DNA from: CAXSBA01 sp965277105
GTDB lineage: Bacteria; Spirochaetota; UBA12135; COTS27; CAXSBA01
Direction: 5' to 3'
Length of the DNA stretch: 64,000 nt
Assembly (NCBI GenBank): GCA_965277105.1
Contig: OZ255710.1
Span: forward strand, 1,054,001 to 1,118,000
The notes under the pieces are model-generated. The model was not told where the DNA came from and made no database searches. It worked only from the letters and a program-made list of their open reading frames with translations. Of the stretch, positions 25,847-34,717 are shown piece after piece. The position numbers and the translations under genes are program-made. Position 1 is the stretch's first letter. Every line of letters begins with the position of its first letter.

Positions 25847-26776
25847 TTAGGAGAATAACTTTATTGGGAAAAGTAGATTAGTTCCGTTTAAAAAATTCTT
25901 CACTTCCATTTTTTTTCTCCCTTGCCTTTGAATAGCTTCTACTTCCACCCAGCCGTCCTTGACACTTAAATAAATTTTTTTATCTTTGCGTTCTATAATA
26001 ATTCCAGTATGGCGATTAAAAGGGATGTCCCTAGTTAGGGGAGTAAGATTAATCCTAATAATAGTATACTTTTCATTTTTATAATAGAAGTAAATCCCCG
26101 GCCATTTTTCGAAAGCAAGGAATTTTTGAATAACTGCTTTCGTGGTTAAGTTTTTCTTTAGCTCGCCATCTCGCTTAGCAATTTTCCCACAGTAGCTAGC
26201 CAGGGCGTGATTTTGCTGAAAAAATTTTTTTTGGGGAATTTTTTCTAGAAAAGCGGAGAAATTTTTTTTACTCACTTCCAAAGCTTTTTGGAGCGCCTGT
26301 TGATAAGTCATATTATCCAAAGCAAAAAATTCCTGTAGAACGATATCCCCTTCGTCCATTTTTTGATTAATTTTTTGATAAGTAATGCCCGTTTCTTGTT
26401 CGCCATGTAAAATAGCACTTTGTAGTGGGGAGGCTCCACGATATTTTGGTAGTAGAGAAAAATGCAGGTTAAATGAACCTAAAGTTGGAATAGAAAAAAA
26501 ACTAACTGGGAGTATTTTCCCAAAAGCAACAATGAAAATAAAATCCGAGTTTAAATCTTTTAAAGTAGCCTCATCTTTTTGAGTTATTTTTTCAACTTCA
26601 TAGCAAGGAATATTATACTGTTTTGCCACTCTACTTACTGGAGTGGGTTTTTTTTCTTTTTCTCGTCCAACTGGCTTAGGGGCATTAGTCCAAACCGCCT
26701 GAACCTTTAACTTTTTTTCTTGAATAATAAAATCCAAAATTTTAGCCGAAATACTAGGGGTGCCTAAAAAAACCAA
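25847..26776 (-). CDS. fmt: Methionyl-tRNA formyltransferase Fmt
   Basis: Fmt formylates initiator Met-tRNA with 10-formyl-THF. The protein begins (M)VFLGTPSIS, which aligns with the usual VFMGTP start. The catalytic NLHFSLLPKYRGASP segment gives N103 and H105, and the catalytic Asp lies in QKMDEGDI near residue 141. A C-terminal OB-like tRNA-binding domain follows. The frame upstream reads stop, then six codons without ATG, then TTG at 26776, so TTG is the best start. A TATAAT on the minus strand is at 26806-26811. It is followed after two bases by the RND pump gene. Confidence 0.92.
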   Translation of the reverse strand: MVFLGTPSISAKILDFIIQEKKLKVQAVWTNAPKPVGREKEKKPTPVSRVAKQYNIPCYEVEKITQKDEATLKDLNSDFIFIVAFGKILPVSFFSIPTLGSFNLHFSLLPKYRGASPLQSAILHGEQETGITYQKINQKMDEGDIVLQEFFALDNMTYQQALQKALEVSKKNFSAFLEKIPQKKFFQQNHALASYCGKIAKRDGELKKNLTTKAVIQKFLAFEKWPGIYFYYKNEKYTIIRINLTPLTRDIPFNRHTGIIIERKDKKIYLSVKDGWVEVEAIQRQGRKKMEVKNFLNGTNLLFPIKLFS

Positions 26777-26903
26777 TTTTTTGAAATAAGATTAGACTAT
26801 AATTAATTATACTTTGAAATAAGATAAAATAAAAAAAATTAATGAATTATCCTAAACTATCGTTGCTATCTTTTTTTTTATTAATTTTTTTCTAGATTAT
26901 TTT

Positions 26904-27950
26904 TTAAAACTGATACAACAAAGAACTAAAAGTATATCCACCACCTACTGAAACAAAAATCATTTTTTTATTATTAAGCTGGGATAATTGGTTAGCATAA
27001 TCTTTTTTCACCAATAAATCAAGAGCAACTGGCAAGGTAGCACTCGATAAATTACCTAAATCTTCAATGGTTTTGATTACTTTGGGAGAAGAAGATTCTT
27101 CACAGAGTCGATTGATTTTTCTCTCAAATTCGTCAATAATCCTTAAATTAGCTTGATGAGGGATAATAAAATCAATTTCAGAAAAGGAGAATTTATCTTT
27201 TAAAGATTGCTCACTGATGGAAAACATCGTTCTAACCGCATTCCTTTTAACTAGCGGCCCACTATTAAAATAGATGCTATCTTTCCTTTCCATGTAAATT
27301 TGTTCGCTAAAAGAAGTTCCCGAAGCAAAGCTTAAAACCCCTTTCCCCTCTTTATTAGTTTTGGAAACAATCACACACCCAGCCCCATCGCTAAAAATAA
27401 CCGACGATTTAGGGTCATTAAAATTCATCTTATTACTAAGCTGCTCAGAAGCAACGACTAAAATGGTATTGAAATAACCCGATTCAATCCTAATAACCGC
27501 ATCAATAAGAGCATCCAAAAAACCACTACAAGCTCCATTCATAGTAATCGCCGAAGCGTTCGGTAGTTCTAATAAATTAATTAACGTGCAGGCAGGAGAA
27601 GGCATGACCCGATTACTACTATAAGTAGAAAAAATCACTTGCTCAATCTTTTCTCGCTCTATCCCACAAGCAGTAATGGCCTGCTCACTAGCGCGATAAG
27701 CTAGCTCTTCTACCTCTAACTTTTTTTCAACTGCTTGTTTCATAAAAGGGCGAGATTTAATGCCGCTTATTTGCTGAACCCAGAGAGAAAAAATGGCTTC
27801 TTCACTAGCATTGGTTAAATCTACGCCCTTTCTCGTTAGCGAATTTTTCGCAACCTCTATTTCAAAATTACTAATAATTTTATACAACTCTTCGTTAGTA
27901 ATATCACTTTCGCCTACCGAGCTTCCAGTTGCTATTATTTCTACCGCCAT
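26904..27950 (-). CDS. 3-oxoacyl-ACP synthase III family protein (FabH-like)
   Basis: A 348-residue thiolase-fold enzyme with the FabH catalytic triad: C141 in NGACSGF, His in IPHQANLRI, and Asn in GNLSSATLPVAL. The C-terminal VSVGGGYTFSSLLY closes the fold. Canonical FabH starts fatty acid synthesis from acyl-CoA and malonyl-ACP. An inserted region near residues 30-60 (NSLTRKGVDLTNASEEAIF) is longer than in E. coli FabH, so a specialised KASIII is possible. It lies apart from the fab cluster and is transcribed divergently from the J-domain gene. Confidence 0.85.
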   Translation of the reverse strand: MAVEIIATGSSVGESDITNEELYKIISNFEIEVAKNSLTRKGVDLTNASEEAIFSLWVQQISGIKSRPFMKQAVEKKLEVEELAYRASEQAITACGIEREKIEQVIFSTYSSNRVMPSPACTLINLLELPNASAITMNGACSGFLDALIDAVIRIESGYFNTILVVASEQLSNKMNFNDPKSSVIFSDGAGCVIVSKTNKEGKGVLSFASGTSFSEQIYMERKDSIYFNSGPLVKRNAVRTMFSISEQSLKDKFSFSEIDFIIPHQANLRIIDEFERKINRLCEESSSPKVIKTIEDLGNLSSATLPVALDLLVKKDYANQLSQLNNKKMIFVSVGGGYTFSSLLYQF

Positions 27951-27996
27951 TTTAATTTTATGTAATGTATAATTAGGAATTATACAATAAATTACT
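27951..27996. promoter_or_regulatory. Divergent promoter region between fabH-like and J-domain genes
   Basis: This 46-base gap holds a plus-strand TATAAT at 27968-27973 and a minus-strand TATAAT at 27979-27984, back to back. A further plus-strand TATACA at 27981-27986 lies ten bases before the ATG at 27997. Shared regulation of both genes is possible. Confidence 0.5.
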
Positions 27997-28359
27997 ATGA
28001 ATATTCTTAATAGATTAATAAATTTAGTTAAAAACGAAATTCAGCATAATTTTTCACCAAAAGAAAAGCCCTTTACTCACCAAGAAGACTTTGAAGATTT
28101 TTCTTTTAACGAAAAATCCGCGGCAGGAACTTCTGAGAAAAACTTCTCTAAACAATTAAAAGAAGACTTAGAACTTTTCGAACTAGTGCCTCCCATTGAT
28201 CTTCAGGAATTGAAAAAACAACGAAACGCTATTTATAAAAAATATCACCCGGATCTTTTCCATAACGACCTTGCAAAAAAAACAACGGCTAAAGAGATAA
28301 TTCAACTTTATAACGATGCCTATGAGCGAATAATGAAAGCCCATCACCATAAATACTAA
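27997..28359 (+). CDS. Small J-domain-like protein
   Basis: A 120-residue protein with a J-domain-like C-terminal half. The HPD motif is at residues 84-86 (KKYHPDLF), preceded by the basic helix ELKKQRNAIY and followed by the helix AKEIIQLYNDAYERIMKA. The first 60 residues are charged and variable. J-domains stimulate the DnaK ATPase. There is no zinc-binding or client-binding region, so it is not DnaJ itself. No dnaK is near. The function is probably as a specialised co-chaperone, which is an inference from the HPD helix only. Confidence 0.72.
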   Translation: MNILNRLINLVKNEIQHNFSPKEKPFTHQEDFEDFSFNEKSAAGTSEKNFSKQLKEDLELFELVPPIDLQELKKQRNAIYKKYHPDLFHNDLAKKTTAKEIIQLYNDAYERIMKAHHHKY

Positions 28360-28469
28360 TTTTAAAGTTATTGAATTACCGGGGCTATATTATATTAATA
28401 ACAAAAAAAGTAATTTTTTATTTTAGATTTAAAATAAAAAGATTAGATGAAAATTGTAAAAAAAAATAA

Positions 28470-28499
28470 TTGAAAGATAATATAATTGCTATCTATAAT
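28470..28499 (+). promoter_or_regulatory. Promoter of cysE-ppc unit
   Basis: TTGAAA at 28470-28475 and TATAAT at 28494-28499 are separated by 18 bases, giving a good sigma-70 match. A second TATAAT is at 28481-28486. The predicted leader is about 23 bases and lacks a Shine-Dalgarno sequence. Confidence 0.65.
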
Positions 28500-28528
28500 A
28501 TCCTAGAAAAATACTTAAAAAAATCGCC

Positions 28529-29302
28529 ATGAATATTTGGGAAAAAATAATTGAGGAAACAGAAACTATTAGGGAAAGTAAGTCTCATAGTAAAGCCTTT
28601 TATGAAGCGAAAATTTTAGCTCACGCTAACTTAGAAAGTTCTATCGGCCATTACGTTTTGGATTGGTTGAAAGACTTTATAGCAATTAATGAAAGTTTTA
28701 CAAAAAAAGTCTTAGCTTTTTTTAAACGGAAAAGCGTCATTGAAATAATTAAAAAAGACATTTATGCCGCCTATAAAAGAGACCCCGCCTGCAACCTCAT
28801 GGTGAATATTCTTTTATTTTATAAAGGAGTTCATGCCCTGTGCCTTTATCGACTAGCCCATTATCTAATTAATCAAGGGAACGATTCTGCCACGGCTTTT
28901 CTCCTCCAATACATTTCTTCGATAAAGTTCAGCGTCGACATTCACCCACAAGCTACTATTGGAAAAGGAATTTTCATTGATCATAGTCACGGAATTGTTA
29001 TTGGAGAAACCGCTAAGGTAGGAAATTATGTCACTATCCTCCAAGATGTAACCTTAGGGGGCACCGGCATCGAGAAGAAAAAGGATCGCCACCCTAAAAT
29101 AGGAGAAGGTGTTTTGATTGGAGCCGGGGTAAAGATTTTAGGGAATATCAAAATAGGGGCACACTCTATCATTGGGGCTTCTAGTGTGGTGCTCCAAAAC
29201 ATTCCGACTAATAGTGTGGTGGTAGGTATTCCAGCTAAAATCATTAAAAAAAACACCACCAAATATCCGAGTGATAAACTAGACCACCATCTAATTAAAT
29301 AA
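28529..29302 (+). CDS. cysE: Serine O-acetyltransferase CysE
   Basis: CysE acetylates serine as the first step of cysteine synthesis. The N-terminal helical domain includes DPACNLMVNILLFYKGVHAL, and the left-handed beta-helix of hexapeptide repeats (IDIHP region, IFIDHSHGIVIGETA, VTLGGTG, KIGEGVLIGAG) is plain, with the catalytic His in DHSHG. It ends with a short tail after VVVGIPAKI. The 257 residues fit the family. The stop is one base before the ppc ATG. No cysK is in the window. Confidence 0.94.
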   Translation: MNIWEKIIEETETIRESKSHSKAFYEAKILAHANLESSIGHYVLDWLKDFIAINESFTKKVLAFFKRKSVIEIIKKDIYAAYKRDPACNLMVNILLFYKGVHALCLYRLAHYLINQGNDSATAFLLQYISSIKFSVDIHPQATIGKGIFIDHSHGIVIGETAKVGNYVTILQDVTLGGTGIEKKKDRHPKIGEGVLIGAGVKILGNIKIGAHSIIGASSVVLQNIPTNSVVVGIPAKIIKKNTTKYPSDKLDHHLIK

Positions 29303-29303
29303 T

Positions 29304-31922
29304 ATGAACCCTCAAGAGCTTTTTAAAAAAAAAATTGGCTTGCGCTTTGATCTATACAGTAGTTTTTTAGCTAACCTGCCTTTTAGTGGGGTTAAAGAAA
29401 ATGCCTTACTCTACTCTCTTTTTCAAAACGAAGTAGAGGCAAACTTTTCCAAGGACAACCTAGAAAAAATAAAAGACGCTTTTACTTTAGTCCAAAAATT
29501 TTTCAAAAATCAAAAGATAAAAGAAAAAGAAACTATTAATTATTTATTTAAATTCATTCAAATTTTAGAGAGGAAAATCACCCTTTTCGATGCCATTGAG
29601 GAAGCTATGTTTGATGAGTTATCGATTAAAGATAGTCAAAGAGAAAATACCATCCAACATTTTTTAAATAAAGTGGATAACGATTGGCAACTACTTGATT
29701 TAGCAGATTATTTGCAAAAATATAAAACCAGGATAGTTTTAACCGCTCATCCCACGCAGTTTTATCCACTTACTATTTTAGGGATTATCGAAGAGTTATC
29801 TAGCGAAGTAAAGAAAAAAAATATGGAGGGTATTAACAATACCTTAAAGCAATTAGCCTACACGAGTTTTTTAAACAAAGAAAAACCCACCCCCCTAGAA
29901 GAAGCTAGTAGCATTATTATTTTTTTAAAAAAAATATTTTACGAAGTCATTCCCGATTTAGAATGGGAGATAAAAACTAAGCTTAAAAATAATTTACCGA
30001 AAGAAAATTACTTATCTATCCCTTCGCTAATTGAAATTGGATTCTGGCCCGGAGGGGATCGCGATGGCAACCCATTCGTCACTCATCAAACCACTAAAGA
30101 AGTAGCCTGGCTGTTAAAACAAACGATTATCAAATGCTATATCAACGATTTAAAAAAACTTAGAAGAAAATTAACTTTTAAACTAGTTTACTCTAAAATA
30201 AATTTAATTATAGAGAATTTAAAAAAAATCTTAGACAATAAAACCCTACAACGAGAAAACTATTCATTAGCCATTTTACAAAAAGAAGTTCAAACAATTA
30301 AAAATACTTTAAAAGAAAAATACGATGGCCTAGCTCTCGATTTAGTGGAAAAATTCTCGATAAAAGTGCAATCTTTTGGTTATCATTTTAGCACTATTGA
30401 CGTTAGGCAACATAGTAAAATCCACCACCAAACTGTAAAAGAAATCATCCTTCAACTAAAAGGCGAGGCTTTCTATCAAAAATATATCCCTTTAACCGCT
30501 TCTAAGAAAATGGCCTTGTTAAACTCCTTACTTGAAGAGAAAAAAGTTATATTAGATTCTATTAATCTTTACAGTAACACCACTCAAGAAACCTTAAAAA
30601 CTTTAGAGCAAATTTTTTCTATTCAAAAGAGTAACGGAGAAAAAGCCCTTAACCGCTACATTATTAGCAATAACGAAAAAGTTGAGCACATTATAGAAGT
30701 TTTTTTCTTACTAAAATTAACTTCACTAGAAAAAACTTTAGCTATAGATATCATCCCGCTTTTCGAGTCCATCACCTCGCTTACCGATGCAGATAAAATT
30801 ATGGATGCTTTATATAAACTACCCGACTATCAAGAGCATTTAAAGCACCGCCATTACCAGCAAACCATTATGCTAGGGTATTCTGACGGGACTAAAGACG
30901 GGGGGTATTTAACCGCTAATTGGTCCATTTACCTAGCTAAAGAAAAGCTAAGTAGCATTTCTAATAAGCACAAATTAAAAGTTGTTTTCTTTGATGGACG
31001 AGGAGGGCCCCCATCTAGGGGAGGAGGGAATACCCATAAATTTTATACCGCCCTTAGTAACAAAATAAGTAGCGAGCAAATCCAACTCACCATTCAAGGG
31101 CAAACCATTAGCTCTAACTTTGGGAATTATTCTATAGCTAAATTTAACTTAGCAGAATTATTTACTGCTGGTTTAAAAAATCATTTATCAACCAATAAAC
31201 ACAACGAATTAAGTAAATCGAATAGAGAAATTTTAAACTTTATGTCGGAGATTAGTCGACAAAAATATCTAGATTTAATTAACCATAAAGATTTCGTTAG
31301 TTATTTGTTTAACTTCACCCCCATTGCTTATTTTGGCGAATCCAACATTGGTAGCCGTCCTAGCAAGCGGAATAATAAAGAAGAATTTAATTTATCTGAT
31401 TTGCGGGCTATTCCTTTTGTAAGCTCGTGGAATCAAATTAAGCAAAACATCCCCGCATTTTACGGGCTAGGAACGGCTCTAGAAGCCTGCAAAAAAAAAC
31501 AAGGATTGAACACTTTAGTAAATCTCTATGAAAAGTCACTTTTTTTTAGGACGCTGATTGGGAATGCCACCCAGTCTTTATTAAAAACTAATTTCATGCT
31601 AACTATTCATATAGACAAAGACCCTCACTATAAAGGACTATGGCAGCAACTTTTACAAGAAACCCAACTCACCGAAAAAATCATCTTAGAAATTACTAAA
31701 AAGAAAGAACTCTATCCTGATTCAATTATTAACCGTGAGTCGATCTTAGTCCGAGAAAAAATCGTTCAACCTCTTTTAATCATTCAACAATACGCCTTGA
31801 TTAATCTTTATCAAAATCGTCAAGGAAAGCAAAAGATAAGCCCAACCAAATTAGTAGCGTATAAAAAAATGATTATTCGCTCACTAGCCGGAATTATTAA
31901 CGCGGCAAGGAATTCTGCATGA
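29304..31922 (+). CDS. ppc: Phosphoenolpyruvate carboxylase Ppc
   Basis: Ppc adds bicarbonate to PEP to make oxaloacetate, refilling the TCA cycle. The catalytic His (H149) lies in VLTAHPTQ. The second active-site region reads GYSDGTKDGGYL then FFDGRGGPPSRGGGNTH, a variant of the FHGRGG...GRGG loop found in a subset of bacterial enzymes. GSRPSKR and the Arg-rich C-terminal part are also seen. 872 residues is near normal length. The C-terminus is NAARNSA rather than the common RNTG. It follows cysE by one base and overlaps the DegT aminotransferase by four. Confidence 0.93.
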   Translation: MNPQELFKKKIGLRFDLYSSFLANLPFSGVKENALLYSLFQNEVEANFSKDNLEKIKDAFTLVQKFFKNQKIKEKETINYLFKFIQILERKITLFDAIEEAMFDELSIKDSQRENTIQHFLNKVDNDWQLLDLADYLQKYKTRIVLTAHPTQFYPLTILGIIEELSSEVKKKNMEGINNTLKQLAYTSFLNKEKPTPLEEASSIIIFLKKIFYEVIPDLEWEIKTKLKNNLPKENYLSIPSLIEIGFWPGGDRDGNPFVTHQTTKEVAWLLKQTIIKCYINDLKKLRRKLTFKLVYSKINLIIENLKKILDNKTLQRENYSLAILQKEVQTIKNTLKEKYDGLALDLVEKFSIKVQSFGYHFSTIDVRQHSKIHHQTVKEIILQLKGEAFYQKYIPLTASKKMALLNSLLEEKKVILDSINLYSNTTQETLKTLEQIFSIQKSNGEKALNRYIISNNEKVEHIIEVFFLLKLTSLEKTLAIDIIPLFESITSLTDADKIMDALYKLPDYQEHLKHRHYQQTIMLGYSDGTKDGGYLTANWSIYLAKEKLSSISNKHKLKVVFFDGRGGPPSRGGGNTHKFYTALSNKISSEQIQLTIQGQTISSNFGNYSIAKFNLAELFTAGLKNHLSTNKHNELSKSNREILNFMSEISRQKYLDLINHKDFVSYLFNFTPIAYFGESNIGSRPSKRNNKEEFNLSDLRAIPFVSSWNQIKQNIPAFYGLGTALEACKKKQGLNTLVNLYEKSLFFRTLIGNATQSLLKTNFMLTIHIDKDPHYKGLWQQLLQETQLTEKIILEITKKKELYPDSIINRESILVREKIVQPLLIIQQYALINLYQNRQGKQKISPTKLVAYKKMIIRSLAGIINAARNSA

Positions 31923-33001
31923 AAAAAAAACTACCAACTATTCATTTCTCTAAGCCAACAATTTCTAAAAAAGATTTAACCTCGGTTTTGGAATGCTTAA
32001 TTGAAGAAAATATCTCTCACGGCAACTTAGTGAAAGAACTAACTAATCATTTTAACGAAATCTATACCCCAGCAAAAACTTTGGTTACTGCTAGTGTAGA
32101 AATAGCCTTGTACCTCATTTTGAAACAAATCAACCTAAAAGAAGGTGAAGAAGTGCTCCTCTCTCCACTATCCGATATTTTTATTCTAAAAATGCTTCAG
32201 TATTTCAAGGCTAAAATGGTTTTTTACGATACCAAAAAAGATAGCTTTGACGCGGATCAAGAAGATTTGCTGAACAAAATAACTCCATCCACAAAAGTGG
32301 TTATCATCAACCACCACCTAGGCATTCCCAGCAATATTCCTGATGAACTAGTGAATAACCCAGATTTTTTTCTCTTGGAAGACATTACCTCCGGGCTTGG
32401 AAGCAAACAAAATAACGAACCAATAGGACTAAAAGGAGATTTTTCTTTTTTTTCTTTAAACGCCGATAAAATTATCACTTCAGTAAAGGGAGGAGGAATT
32501 CTCTTTAAAGATAAAAAAAAATACAAGCAATTAATAGATGACTTAATGCACAATAAAAAAGAAAATTTACCGCCCATTAATTACACCTTAAATGATTTAA
32601 ACGCGGCTTTAGCTCTATCGGAATTAAAATTAATCGATAAATTTATCAAGAAAAGGCAGGAAATTGCCGAGTATTATAATCATGCCATAATCCATGCGGT
32701 AAATAAAAATAATCATTCTTTTATTAAATTAAACGAATTTTTTTCGTTTAATTATAGTTATTATCCATTAATTATTAGTAAATCTATTAAGCAAATAAAA
32801 AGCATTTTTTTCAAACATGGTGTTGAAGTAAAGGAATTACAGGAGCAAACTATTTTCTTTTATTTAAAAGAAAATGAGATAAAAACCCTGAAAAATAGCG
32901 CTTTTTTAACAAAAAATATTTTACTAATCCCCTTATACCCCACCCTCTCGCCAAAAAAAATTCAAAGAATTGGCGATCTGCTTATTGCTAGCGGAAAATA
33001 A
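31919..33001 (+). CDS. DegT/DnrJ/EryC1-family aminotransferase
   Basis: A 360-residue fold type I PLP enzyme of the DegT/AHBA family, which usually transaminates keto-sugars for lipopolysaccharide or antibiotics. The N-terminus IHFSKPTISKKDLTSVLE matches the family entry motif, SPLSDIF and EDITSGLGSK lie where the PLP-contacting Asp/His segment is expected, and SLNADKIITSVKGGGIL holds the Lys. It is divergent. It overlaps ppc by four bases, an unusual partner, and no sugar nucleotide genes are close, so the substrate is unknown. Confidence 0.7.
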   Translation: MKKKLPTIHFSKPTISKKDLTSVLECLIEENISHGNLVKELTNHFNEIYTPAKTLVTASVEIALYLILKQINLKEGEEVLLSPLSDIFILKMLQYFKAKMVFYDTKKDSFDADQEDLLNKITPSTKVVIINHHLGIPSNIPDELVNNPDFFLLEDITSGLGSKQNNEPIGLKGDFSFFSLNADKIITSVKGGGILFKDKKKYKQLIDDLMHNKKENLPPINYTLNDLNAALALSELKLIDKFIKKRQEIAEYYNHAIIHAVNKNNHSFIKLNEFFSFNYSYYPLIISKSIKQIKSIFFKHGVEVKELQEQTIFFYLKENEIKTLKNSAFLTKNILLIPLYPTLSPKKIQRIGDLLIASGK

Positions 33002-33083
33002 GCAAATACAAAATTCCGTTTGCAATTTTACTAACAAGTACATTATCATTAATTGTTAATTTAAAAATAATGAAGGGGGGAAA

Positions 33084-34568
33084 ATGAAAAATAATTTTTT
33101 TATTAAAGCAATACTATTGCTAGTATTAACCATTACTTTTGCTTATAGCAAAATTACCGTTACTTTCACTGGAGGCGTTAGTTACGTTGAAAGAGGAGAT
33201 TCTAAAATCAAAATAAAAGCTGGAGATGTTTTAAAAAATAGTGATATTGTCATTACTGGTTCAAGTAGTTTTGTTATTCTAAAAACTGATGATGATTCGA
33301 TTTTTAAAGTATTATCCAATACAGCCATAAAACTTGACTATTATAGTAGTACTCCTCTAGAAAGAAAAGGGAAATTTACGCTTCTAAAAGGCAAAATATT
33401 TTCTTTTATCAGTAAAGTATTCAAAGAGTCAAAAGTTAAAATCATAAGCAAAGAAGGATTTATTTCGGTTAGAGGCACTTCTTTTCTAATGGAAAGCATG
33501 GGAAATACCATGAAAGTACATTTAACCGAAGGCAGGCTTGCTGTTTTTGAAAACGAGAATAGTAGCAGACCGCTGAGCATTATCAACGCTGGCCAATCAC
33601 TCGAAAAAACTCAAGGAAGTTCAAAAGTAATCATTACTCCTTTATCAGAAGAAAGTTTAAGGCAAGCTAATGAGGAAATTCCTAGTAGAATTGATGAGTT
33701 TAATTTTAAAAAGACAAAAGAAAAAGAGGTAGAAATTTCTCAGAATAATAAACAATTTTCTCAAGAAGCAATTTTAAGTAGATTAGAAAAAAATCTAATG
33801 ATAAAACAAATGAAACAAGTAGCATTTAATACTGTTAATGAAATGGAAGAGGTGGTGAATATTGCTCAAGAAACTAGTAAAGATTTAGGGGAAGTTAAAA
33901 ACACCATTAACGGGATGACCGTGAAACAAACTTACACCAAAAGAGGAGATAGCATTATAATCGGAAGTGTAACTGGAGATAAGAATAGTTTTAACTTAAG
34001 GTTAAACTACAATAACACTCCTGCTTCTATTCCCACTAAAGATAACAATTACACCGTTACCGGGAAAGACTTAAAAAGTTCTGTGCTTACTCTAAAAAGC
34101 GATAATTACGGGACATTTGCTTATCATAATGGGGATATTGCCATTGATAATATTGCCAACAATGATACTGCCATTTTTAAAGATAAAAAAGTGGTGATCA
34201 ATGATGCCGACTACCTTATAAATAAAGACAACTCTACATTTTTAAAGAAAATGAAAAATGAAAAAATCAATGATTATGTTTTTCCTGTATTGTTAGATAC
34301 TTACGCACTAACAAGAAATTTTACTATTGATACGAATAATAATATCAAGCATTCTTTTGATTATGTTATAGGATTAGGGGAAAATAATGAAACCAAAATT
34401 ATCAATAGTAGTTATGATTTAAATAATCAAGTTTTAATAAATAAATTAGAGAATGCTAATTACAATAAAATATCCTACACTAGAAATAGTAACCAAACAG
34501 AAGATGATATTTCTGTTGACTATTTCTTACTAGGCAACAGCATTTACAATATATTATTTTTATTTTGA
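33084..34568 (+). CDS. Exported FecR-domain protein
   Basis: A 494-residue protein with a signal peptide: KNNFFIKA then a hydrophobic run ending TFAYSK near residue 22. Residues about 25-150 form a FecR-like domain (GDVLKNSDIVITGSSSFVIL, then ISKEGFISVRGTSFLM and VHLTEGRLAVF). A Lys/Glu-rich linker with coiled-coil character follows, then a region rich in Asn, Asp and Thr with beta character. FecR domains often sit in the periplasm, but this one has no sigma regulator beside it and no cytoplasmic tail. A strong ribosome binding site (AAGGGGGG) precedes the ATG. It ends with a terminator. The function is unknown. Confidence 0.72.
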   Translation: MKNNFFIKAILLLVLTITFAYSKITVTFTGGVSYVERGDSKIKIKAGDVLKNSDIVITGSSSFVILKTDDDSIFKVLSNTAIKLDYYSSTPLERKGKFTLLKGKIFSFISKVFKESKVKIISKEGFISVRGTSFLMESMGNTMKVHLTEGRLAVFENENSSRPLSIINAGQSLEKTQGSSKVIITPLSEESLRQANEEIPSRIDEFNFKKTKEKEVEISQNNKQFSQEAILSRLEKNLMIKQMKQVAFNTVNEMEEVVNIAQETSKDLGEVKNTINGMTVKQTYTKRGDSIIIGSVTGDKNSFNLRLNYNNTPASIPTKDNNYTVTGKDLKSSVLTLKSDNYGTFAYHNGDIAIDNIANNDTAIFKDKKVVINDADYLINKDNSTFLKKMKNEKINDYVFPVLLDTYALTRNFTIDTNNNIKHSFDYVIGLGENNETKIINSSYDLNNQVLINKLENANYNKISYTRNSNQTEDDISVDYFLLGNSIYNILFLF

Positions 34569-34605
34569 ATAAATTCTTTCTCATGTTTCCATAAAATTTT
34601 TTTTA

Positions 34606-34654
34606 CAAGAAAAGGGCTAGATAAAATCATTTAGTTCTTTTCTTGCTTTTTTTT
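34606..34654 (+). terminator. Intrinsic terminator after the FecR gene
   Basis: A 17-base-pair stem (34606-34622 with 34629-34645, including three G-U pairs) has a six-base loop and is followed by C and a run of eight T. It ends the FecR transcript 38 bases after the stop. Confidence 0.88.
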
Positions 34655-34717
34655 ATCTCAAATATTGTTAATTTAACCTACTCAAACTAAAATAAGGGTA
34701 AAATATAAATAATAACA

